Positions 1 through 6,948 of a stretch of 12,329 bases of DNA are shown here, piece by piece. The notes under the pieces were generated by a model that saw only the letters and a list, made by a program, of their open reading frames with translations, was not told where the DNA came from and made no database searches. Each line of letters starts with the position of its first letter. The stretch's first letter is position 1. A program made the translations under genes and the position numbers. The DNA lies in NCBI GenBank assembly GCA_903928285.1, contig CAIYQH010000224.1, forward strand, positions 1-12,329. The letters run 5' to 3'. The stretch comes from an uncultured Bacteroidales bacterium (GTDB lineage: Bacteria > Bacteroidota > Bacteroidia > Bacteroidales > FEN-979).

Positions 1-1
1 G

Positions 2-2101
2 CAGGACCAGATATACAGGATTGGTTATTCAACCACCAATAACCTGAGCGTTTCAGGGGGAAATAAAAAAGGTTCCTATGTTGGGTCTGTCGGACAGTCA
101 TCGTGGGATGGTATCATGCGCGGAACCTCTAAAAACCGCACCACCGCCCATATCAACGTAACCCACAAGGCGCTGAACGATCACCTGACCATTACGGGCA
201 ACATGATGGGATCCATTGAGAAAAACGACTACCAGACTTATGGTGGCTGGGGGCTGCAGGATATCATCTACCAGGCGATAACACGCAACCCTACTGACCC
301 CGTTTATAATTCGGATGGTTCCTATTATAAATCATCGCGGGTGTTCAATTATGAAAACCCTGTTTCCATTATCAACGGTATAACCAATAACCGCGATGCA
401 AAACGGTTCCTGGGCGGGTTGAAATTCGATGCGGAGATTATCAAAGGTCTTACGGCTACGGTCAATCTTGGGTACACGCGCGACGACATCACAACCAACT
501 ATTTCCGTCCTGCAAACTTATTCCAGTCGGCCGATGTGGGAGAAGGCAGAAAACAATATGACAATGATGTAAAGAAACTGATTGAAATCACGGGAAATTA
601 TACCAAGACCTTTCACAATGCCCATAATCTGACCCTCCTGGGTGGTTATTCCTGGCAGGAGGATGTTTACAACGGATTCTATGCTCATGGTGGCGATGCA
701 CAATCGCCCTATGCCGGTCCGGATAACCTTGCTACCCTGAACACCGTGAATTGGGGAGATATCGGTTCATGGAAAGAACAATCGACACTGATCGGCTTCT
801 TTGGACGCGCCCAGTACAACTACAACTCCAAATATTATCTTTCTGCTTCCCTGCGCAGGGACGGCTCTTCGAGATTTGGTTCAAACCATAAATGGGGATG
901 GTTCCCGACGGCAGCCGTGGGCTGGAGTATCGATAAGGAGCAATTCATGAAATCGGTCAAATGGCTCAGCCAGCTGAAACTGAGAGCAAGCTACGGTATC
1001 TCGGGGAATGATAAGATCGGGAATTACCATAGCATGGTGCTCTGGTACCCCAGCGGCAGAACGGTTAATCCTGAAACAGGCCAGAACGTGATTACCTATG
1101 CCCCTGCCTGGAATGCAAATCCGGACCTGAAATGGGAGCAGACCGCCGAAGTCAACATCGGGGTCGACTTTGCCTTCCTGAATGAGAAGATAAGCGGCAG
1201 CATCGAAGTTTACAGTAAAAAAACGACCGACCTCCTTGGCCAGTACAGTGTTCCGGTTCCCCCGAACCTTGCTCATACAACTTTTGCCAATTCGGGTTCT
1301 TTGTCCAACAAGGGGATAGAACTTTACCTCCAGGCATTTGTCATCACTGCCAAAAACTTCAAATGGAAAACCAGCTTTACAGCAGCCCATAACCAGACGA
1401 AAATCCTTGACCTTGGAACCTATATCAACGGTTCAGTCAGACAGGCCGGCCAGATTTCAGGACGTGGGATGGTCGGTGATAATAATTACCTGACCGGGAT
1501 TATGGTTGGCCAGGACATTGGCGCATTTTACCTGCCAACCTATGTCGGCCTTTTAAATGGTGCCTTTGTTTATGAATCCTTATCAGGCGGGTTTACCCAA
1601 AACCTTAACGAGGCCAAAAGAACGGTGGTTGCAACTCCGACTCCGAAAGCTGAATTAGGCTGGTCAAACAGCCTTACCTTCTTTAAACGCTGGTCACTCG
1701 ATTTCACCTTCAGGGCATGGCTGGGAAACCATATGTATAACGCCACCCGGATGTTGCTCGACAGCCCGAATATTCTGCCATCGCTTAATGCAGTTCCTTC
1801 TGCCCTTGACTGGTATGCCCAGGGAAGAACTTCGGGTGCCAGTATCGCCGATATCTATGTTGAAAATGCATCCTTCCTGAAGCTTGACTATATCTCTGTT
1901 TCCTATGATTTTAATGTTTCAAAACTGAAATGGATCAACAAACTCAACCTCTTCGTGGCTGCCAACAATGTCCTTACCATTACAAAGTACACGGGTGTCG
2001 ATCCTGAAACCAATATCTCCGGTTTGTCTTTTGGTATTGACAATTTCAATGTTTATCCGAAAACCCGTTCATTCACCGTTGGTTTAAAAGTAACTTTTTA
2101 A
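2..2101 (+). CDS. susC: SusC-like TonB-dependent outer-membrane transporter, 5' partial
   Basis: This is the C-terminal 699 residues of a SusC/RagA-family TonB-dependent transporter, which imports oligosaccharides across the outer membrane with its SusD partner. The frame is open from base 2, so the ATG at 116 is internal: the codons before it read NNLSVSGGNKKGSYVGSVG, the typical first barrel strands of SusC proteins. The signal peptide, carboxypeptidase-regulatory-like domain, TonB box and plug (roughly 300 residues in the family) lie outside the window. Alternating aromatic strands run through the rest, and the protein ends RSFTVGLKVTF with a terminal Phe, as expected for an outer-membrane barrel. 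A susD-like gene follows after 12 bp, so the two are co-transcribed. Substrate is inferred from the neighbouring SusE and GH13 genes to be starch or maltooligosaccharides; the barrel alone does not show it. Confidence 0.95.
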   Translation, partial: QDQIYRIGYSTTNNLSVSGGNKKGSYVGSVGQSSWDGIMRGTSKNRTTAHINVTHKALNDHLTITGNMMGSIEKNDYQTYGGWGLQDIIYQAITRNPTDPVYNSDGSYYKSSRVFNYENPVSIINGITNNRDAKRFLGGLKFDAEIIKGLTATVNLGYTRDDITTNYFRPANLFQSADVGEGRKQYDNDVKKLIEITGNYTKTFHNAHNLTLLGGYSWQEDVYNGFYAHGGDAQSPYAGPDNLATLNTVNWGDIGSWKEQSTLIGFFGRAQYNYNSKYYLSASLRRDGSSRFGSNHKWGWFPTAAVGWSIDKEQFMKSVKWLSQLKLRASYGISGNDKIGNYHSMVLWYPSGRTVNPETGQNVITYAPAWNANPDLKWEQTAEVNIGVDFAFLNEKISGSIEVYSKKTTDLLGQYSVPVPPNLAHTTFANSGSLSNKGIELYLQAFVITAKNFKWKTSFTAAHNQTKILDLGTYINGSVRQAGQISGRGMVGDNNYLTGIMVGQDIGAFYLPTYVGLLNGAFVYESLSGGFTQNLNEAKRTVVATPTPKAELGWSNSLTFFKRWSLDFTFRAWLGNHMYNATRMLLDSPNILPSLNAVPSALDWYAQGRTSGASIADIYVENASFLKLDYISVSYDFNVSKLKWINKLNLFVAANNVLTITKYTGVDPETNISGLSFGIDNFNVYPKTRSFTVGLKVTF

Positions 2102-2113
2102 TATCCGTTATCT

Positions 2114-3604
2114 ATGAAAGTTAAATATTTGATTTTTTGCATGATCGCAGTGGCTACTCTTTCATGCACCAAACTTGATGAAAAGGTTTATGATAAAATT
2201 CCGGGAAATCTTTATCCCGAAACACCTGCCCAGGTAGCCAGCCTGAGCGTGGTGACCTATCAGAAACTTCAGGATATGGCCGACGATAACGGATGGTGGT
2301 TCCTGGCACAGGAAATTTCTTCCGACGAACTTTGCGCCCCCACACGCGGCGGCGACTGGTACGATGGCGGAAAATGGATCAATATGCATAAGCATACCTG
2401 GACCAACGGTGACGAGGGTGTTAACCGGATGTGGTCGCTGTTCTGGACAGGCATCACAACCTGCAACCAGACCCTCGACCTGATGAATTCCCTGCCTCAG
2501 AATGCTGCCCTTGTCGCCAAGAAACGGGAAGTGGAAACGATGCGTGCCTTCTATTATTACCTGCTGATCGATAACTACGGCGATGCCCCTTATCTTACCA
2601 GCGCCGCAAATGCTCCTGCCTTCCCTTATAAAGTCAAAAGAGCAGTTATTTGGGATAGCCTCGTGGCTACGATCAAACATTCATTACCCAGTCTGAAAGG
2701 TGCCGACCGTAAATATATGATGACCAAATATTCGGCCTATGCAATGCTTGCCAAACTCTATATCAACGCAGAGATCTACACTGGTACGGCTCATTGGGCG
2801 GAAGCTGAGGCCTGTTGCGACAGCGTTCTTGCCGGGCCATACTCGCTGGCTGCGGATCTCTCTGAACCGTTTAAGACGAACAATGAGAATTCCAGTGAAA
2901 TTATCTTCTCTATTCCTTATGATGAGGACAACTTCACAGGATTCCGCCTCCATATGAGGACCCTTCATTATCAGATGAACCTGAAATACAACATGACGGT
3001 TGGCCCCTGGAACGGATTCTGTATCGTACCTACCTTCTGGGATTCCTATGATTCCACCGACCTCAGGCGCGCTGCCTATAACCTTTATGGTTTACAGTAT
3101 GCTGCTACCGGTGGTGTTATCTATGATGGGGAAACCCATCTTCCGCTGGATCTCACCCCGCATATTCCGGCCTTAAATATGCAATCTCCTTTGACCCCAC
3201 AACAGATCCGCTGTTCCGGAGCCCGGGTCGGGAAATATGAGATCAAAATGGGCGCCAAGGAAAGCCTGAGCAACGACTTCCCGCTTTTCCGTCTGACAGA
3301 TTTTTACCTGATGAAGGCCGAATGCGCGATCAGGCAGGGCAGGAGCGGCGACCAATGGATCAACCCGATCCGTACACGGGCACATGTGGCTGCATGGACA
3401 GGCGCTACGCTTGATCAACTGTTAGCCGAACGCGGCAGGGAACTCTATTGCGAAGGACATCGCCGCCAGGACCTTATCCGTTACGATAAATGGGAAAACG
3501 CATGGTGGGAAAAGGCAGCCCACGGACCTGAATTAAGAACCTTCCCGATCCCGAAATGGGCAACCGACGCCAACAGTAATCTTTTGCAACCACCCACCAA
3601 ATAA
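2114..3604 (+). CDS. susD: SusD/RagB-family glycan-binding lipoprotein
   Basis: A 496-residue SusD-family surface lipoprotein that would cap the SusC barrel and deliver glycan to it. The N-terminus has a short hydrophobic signal and a lipobox ATLSC, with Cys18 the lipidation site; the next residues (TKLDE) bring acidic charge close to the Cys, as in many surface-exported Bacteroidota lipoproteins. Family hallmarks are the TPR-like helices with CNQTLDLM, then VETMRAFYYYLLIDNYGDAP (about residues 139-158), and the C-terminal segment DFPLFRLTDFYLMKAECAIR followed by ERGRELYCEGHRRQDLIRYDKW. Several Trp and Tyr residues (for example WW near 56-57) could stack on sugar rings, but which ones do is not visible here. 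Length is slightly below the usual 500-600. The start is the first ATG after the susC stop and gives a complete lipoprotein signal. Confidence 0.96.
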   Translation: MKVKYLIFCMIAVATLSCTKLDEKVYDKIPGNLYPETPAQVASLSVVTYQKLQDMADDNGWWFLAQEISSDELCAPTRGGDWYDGGKWINMHKHTWTNGDEGVNRMWSLFWTGITTCNQTLDLMNSLPQNAALVAKKREVETMRAFYYYLLIDNYGDAPYLTSAANAPAFPYKVKRAVIWDSLVATIKHSLPSLKGADRKYMMTKYSAYAMLAKLYINAEIYTGTAHWAEAEACCDSVLAGPYSLAADLSEPFKTNNENSSEIIFSIPYDEDNFTGFRLHMRTLHYQMNLKYNMTVGPWNGFCIVPTFWDSYDSTDLRRAAYNLYGLQYAATGGVIYDGETHLPLDLTPHIPALNMQSPLTPQQIRCSGARVGKYEIKMGAKESLSNDFPLFRLTDFYLMKAECAIRQGRSGDQWINPIRTRAHVAAWTGATLDQLLAERGRELYCEGHRRQDLIRYDKWENAWWEKAAHGPELRTFPIPKWATDANSNLLQPPTK

Positions 3605-3651
3605 CACAATAAATTTTATAAACCTAAGTTTCACAATTAAACCAAATCGTT

Positions 3652-4863
3652 ATGAAAAACAACTTTCAGAAATTTTCAATGATCATGGCCATGCTTGCAT
3701 TGGTAATGATTGTAATCGGGACGAGCTCCTGCAAAAAGAGCAGCGACAGCACGACCCCCACCGTTACCCCCCCTGTCATCGTCCTTGACGGGTTTTATGT
3801 AAAGGGAGCTGTTGCCCCTTTTACTGACTATAATGCTAAAGCCATGATGACGGTTACCCGTAATGAAGTGACCCAGACTACACGTGCTCACCTGATGGAA
3901 CTTTATATTCCGTTAAAAGCAGGCGCCGCCGGATTTAACATCATGAAGGTTGCCGGTTCTGTTAAGACCACGTATGGTCCTGGTACAGGTTTTGGCGTTG
4001 TTACCACCCCCACCACGGATGAGCCTAAAGTTGCTTTCCAACGCGGTCCTGCTACTACGACCAATCCTGGTGTATTCACAGTACCTGCCGACGGTTTCTA
4101 TCATGTTGTCATCGATGATTCCCTCAACAAAGTTGCCATTATGCGCGTACATTGGGGACTCATTGGCGCTGCAACTCCGGGCGGATGGTCAAATGACACC
4201 ATGATGACCGAATCAGCTTTCAATGCCACCGATATGTCGTGGACCCTCACCGGATTCAAACTGATGAAGGGCGACTGGAAATTACGCTATTCCCACGGCT
4301 GGAAGGTCGAGATTGATACCGCTGTTAAATTGGGCGCAAGCAAAGGCGTTAAGGTTAATACCAACTTTGGCGGTACCTTAGCCGCCCTGGTTCCTGGTGG
4401 CGCCAACATCGTAAATGCTGCCCCCGGCATCTACACCATCACCTTTGCCTACAAACTTGGCTCTGGCTATACAATTACCGCTACCAAAACAGGCGATATC
4501 CCCCCGATCGACTACTCACAATACCAAATGGATATCATCGGGAATGCCTATCTGAAACTGGATGGAACTCCCGCAAACTGGGACGAAAGTTTTGATAAAA
4601 AATTACCGGTTGTTTCAGGAACTACCTATACATGGTCCTATACCATTAACTTAATCGCCGCTAAAGACTTCAAATTCAGACAAGGTGATGACTGGTCAGG
4701 AAAATCAATCGGTTTCCCTGATGTAACGATGGCTGGCGCTGCAGCTGCCAATTTTTCAAATGATGGTGGAAACTTCCTGATAAGTACCGCTGGAAATTAT
4801 ACGCTTGTACTGAAAATTGAGGCAGCCACGGAGACCTATACCGTTACTGCAACAAAGAATTAA
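3652..4863 (+). CDS. susE: SusE/SusF-like outer-membrane starch-binding lipoprotein
   Basis: A 403-residue lipoprotein (lipobox TSSC, Cys27) with a Ser/Thr/Pro linker at about 30-43. Three domains can be drawn: an N-terminal one at about 45-165; a second opening with GLIGAATPGGW at about 168-280; and a third opening IIGNAYLKLDG at about 290-403. The second and third have the SusE/SusF CBM form: an 'IG.A...GW' or 'IG.aylk' strand, a KLRYSHGW or KFRQGDDW strand with conserved Trp, and a terminal YT.T.T strand. B. theta SusE (387 aa) has a similar size and plan and binds starch at the cell surface without being needed for import. The position directly after susCD, 47 bp on, and upstream of a strong terminator fits the last gene of the operon. 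The assignment as E rather than F rests on length and on two recognisable C-terminal CBM-type domains. Confidence 0.9.
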   Translation: MKNNFQKFSMIMAMLALVMIVIGTSSCKKSSDSTTPTVTPPVIVLDGFYVKGAVAPFTDYNAKAMMTVTRNEVTQTTRAHLMELYIPLKAGAAGFNIMKVAGSVKTTYGPGTGFGVVTTPTTDEPKVAFQRGPATTTNPGVFTVPADGFYHVVIDDSLNKVAIMRVHWGLIGAATPGGWSNDTMMTESAFNATDMSWTLTGFKLMKGDWKLRYSHGWKVEIDTAVKLGASKGVKVNTNFGGTLAALVPGGANIVNAAPGIYTITFAYKLGSGYTITATKTGDIPPIDYSQYQMDIIGNAYLKLDGTPANWDESFDKKLPVVSGTTYTWSYTINLIAAKDFKFRQGDDWSGKSIGFPDVTMAGAAAANFSNDGGNFLISTAGNYTLVLKIEAATETYTVTATKN

Positions 4864-4894
4864 TCGCTGCAGGAAACTGCATTTTATCTTTCTT

Positions 4895-4935
4895 AAGAGG
4901 GGTATTCCGGCTAACGGGATATCCCTCTTTTTTTT
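4895..4935 (+). terminator. Rho-independent terminator of the susCDE-like operon
   Basis: Arms 4895-4909 and 4915-4929 pair over 15 positions (13 Watson-Crick, two G-T wobbles) around a five-base loop GCTAA. A run of eight T ends at 4935, three of them in the stem. It starts 31 bp after the SusE-like stop. It would end transcription from susCDE, which makes expression of the truncated paralogue just downstream doubtful. Confidence 0.93.
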
Positions 4936-5009
4936 CAGGGTTTGCCTTTCGCACCTTCTCGGAAAGTACCTTGAATTGCCAGGGACATTATGCAGGGCTT
5001 TTTATATCG

Positions 5010-5519
5010 GTAAATACGAACTTTGGCGGAGCCGTGAATGCACTGGTGCCCGGGGGAAGTAATATCTATAATTCAGATCCCGGAATCTATACCTGTAACC
5101 TTACCTATACGGTTGGTTCAACCTATTCTGCAACCCATATCAAAACAGGGTCGATTCCTCCGGTTGATTATACAAACATTCAAATGGGGATCATCGGGGA
5201 TTCCTATCTGAAACAGGATGGCACACAAGCCAACTGGGATGAAAATTTTGGCACCACCCTCCCGGCAGTAGCCGGCACCAACTATACCTGGACCTATAAT
5301 GTAAATTTCATCGGCTACCATGACTTTAAATTCAGGCAGGGGTTTGACTGGTCGGGGATCAACATCGGTTATCCCGAGGTAACGATGGCAGGGGCTGCGG
5401 CTTCATACTTTACCAATGATGGTGGAAACTTCAGAGTCGTCTCTTCCGGTAACTTTACCATGGTACTCAAAATTGAAGCAGCCACGGAGATCTGGACGGT
5501 AACCGCAACGAAAAATTAG
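5010..5519 (+). pseudogene. 5'-truncated paralogue of the SusE-like gene
   Basis: This stretch encodes 169 residues plus a stop and aligns without a single gap to residues 235-403 of the intact SusE-like protein (bases 4354-4863, also 510 bp). My hand count gives 110 of 169 identical residues, about 65%. Homology begins sharply at VNTNFGG, in the middle of the second domain; the third, CBM-like domain is complete. Nothing upstream of 5010 resembles the missing part, and there is no signal peptide or lipobox. The frame is open back to a TTG at 4971, but the residues that would add (MNCQGHYAGLFIS) do not look like an export signal. Many codon differences at conserved residues are synonymous, so the ancestor was long under selection as a protein. 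It most likely is a remnant of a second SusE/F gene that lost its 5' end. A still-translated small protein is less likely because the operon terminator precedes it. Confidence 0.85.
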
Positions 5520-5579
5520 ATGGAATGCAACTGAAAGCCGGTTCCTTTGGCAAAACCCGAAGGATCCTCTGGAAAGGGT

Positions 5580-6938
5580 TTATTCCGTTTCGTAAACGAA
5601 ATAATCCCAGGGCGACAATTTCACAGTCTCACCGGCCTTAAATTCTTTGTTTTTAGCTGAAAAGGCCTCTTGATACTGGCCAACAAAATCATTGCCCTCC
5701 AGCTGAACATTCTGGGCAACGGGTGAAAGATTCAGGATGACGAACATCTGGCGGTGCGGCTTTTTACGCAGGAAGGCATAAACGGCCTTGTCGTTGGTGG
5801 TTTTGATCTTGACAAAGGTGCCGCCCTCTTCGCCTGCTGCAATCAGCTTGTTTTTCTTCTTCAACTGGGTCAGGTTGGCATAGAATGAGGCCAGGGAATA
5901 GCCGCCCCAGGGGATGGTATCTTTATCGAAAAAGCGCAGCCGTTTTTTCAGTGCCGATTCCTGTCCGGTGTAAACCAAAGGAATGCCCGGGAGGGTAAAT
6001 GAAAGAACGGCAAATGTCTTCACTGCATCGCCCAGCCTTTCATATTCAGTGCCATTCCATGAATTCTCATCATGGTTCGTGGTAAACCGCATCCTGTAGG
6101 CATCTTTCGCGAACCGCCTGGATTCATCGGCCAACAGGGAATCAAATTTGTCGGGGGTGGCCTTCCCTGCATAGATGTCATTCATCAAATGGTATATCTG
6201 CCATGAATAGGTTGCGTCGAAATAGGCGGAATCGTGCATCTTTGGCGATTCATCCTCTGCAAGCATAAACAAAGGTTTTATCTTCCTGAGTTCAGGAATG
6301 GCTTCATTCCAGAAGGATAAAGGCAACATCCCCGCAACATCGCAGCGATAGCCGTCAATGTCGGTCTCCCTGATCCAGTAGGCAAGGGCATCTGTCATGT
6401 ATTTGCGCAAACCGGGCTTGGTATAATCCAGCGCGGCAACATCGGTCCAGTCTTTTACCGGGGGAATTATGTTTCCGGTGGCATCCTTTTTATACCAGTC
6501 AGGATGTTGAGTAATCAATGGGTTATCCCAGGAGGTGTGATTGGCCACCCAGTCGAGGATCACCTTCATATCCAGTTCATGGGCCTTTTTAACCAGACCG
6601 GCAAGATCCTGTTTGGTGCCATATTCAGGATTTACGGCAAGATAATCTTTTACAGAATAATAGCTGCCCAGCGAACCTTTCCTGTTCTTCACACCCAGCG
6701 GGTTAACGGGCATCAGCCAGAGGATATCAACGCCCATCCGCTGCAGCCTTGGCAGTTCGTCTTCAAGGGCTTTCAATGTGCCCTGGGGCGTAAATTGTCT
6801 GATGTTGACCTCATATATGGTTGCACGACTGCTCCAGCCGGCATGTTTTACCGGACCGGTAGTTTCGGCAGCATGTTTTGGTTTGCAGGATGTGATCGAA
6901 AGTGCCATGACCAATACAAGGAATATGATTTTTTTCAT
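5580..6938 (-). CDS. GH13 alpha-amylase-family lipoprotein (small)
   Basis: A 452-residue GH13 enzyme, expected to hydrolyse alpha-1,4-glucosidic bonds in starch or maltooligosaccharides. The signal peptide ends in lipobox ITSC (Cys18). The catalytic (beta/alpha)8 barrel begins near ATIYEVNIRQFTPQG (about 39-53). The four classic regions are intact: DWVANH (129-134), GYRCDVA with nucleophile Asp200, MLAEDE with acid/base Glu228, and TTNHDEN with transition-state Asp290. A short beta-sandwich domain C follows (about 365-452). There is no extra starch-binding module, so it is much smaller than SusG (about 690 aa) and close to a minimal barrel. The residues after the Cys (KPKHAAE) lack an early acidic cluster, so it may face the periplasm. 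It lies 10 bp behind the large GH13 gene and is surely co-transcribed with it. Exact GH13 subfamily and product pattern cannot be told from the sequence alone. Confidence 0.95.
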   Translation of the reverse strand: MKKIIFLVLVMALSITSCKPKHAAETTGPVKHAGWSSRATIYEVNIRQFTPQGTLKALEDELPRLQRMGVDILWLMPVNPLGVKNRKGSLGSYYSVKDYLAVNPEYGTKQDLAGLVKKAHELDMKVILDWVANHTSWDNPLITQHPDWYKKDATGNIIPPVKDWTDVAALDYTKPGLRKYMTDALAYWIRETDIDGYRCDVAGMLPLSFWNEAIPELRKIKPLFMLAEDESPKMHDSAYFDATYSWQIYHLMNDIYAGKATPDKFDSLLADESRRFAKDAYRMRFTTNHDENSWNGTEYERLGDAVKTFAVLSFTLPGIPLVYTGQESALKKRLRFFDKDTIPWGGYSLASFYANLTQLKKKNKLIAAGEEGGTFVKIKTTNDKAVYAFLRKKPHRQMFVILNLSPVAQNVQLEGNDFVGQYQEAFSAKNKEFKAGETVKLSPWDYFVYETE

Positions 6939-6948
6939 AAAGGGTGAT

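Noticed and set aside
881..1390. 169-codon open frame opposite the SusC-like gene
   Set aside because: It is antisense to a clearly conserved barrel sequence, has no recognisable domain, and is rich in Arg, Gly and Cys as shadow frames are.
2162..2680. 172-codon open frame opposite the SusD-like gene
   Set aside because: It lies wholly antisense to conserved SusD helices and shows no signal or motif.
4817..5062. 81-codon open frame spanning the SusE-like stop and the terminator
   Set aside because: It is in a different frame from both SusE copies, runs through the terminator hairpin, and resembles no protein.
5536..5581. Possible bidirectional terminator between the convergent units
   Set aside because: Short stems can be drawn (AAACCC/GGGTTT, and GGTTCCTT against AAGGATCC with a mismatch), but loops are long and there is no T-run on either strand.
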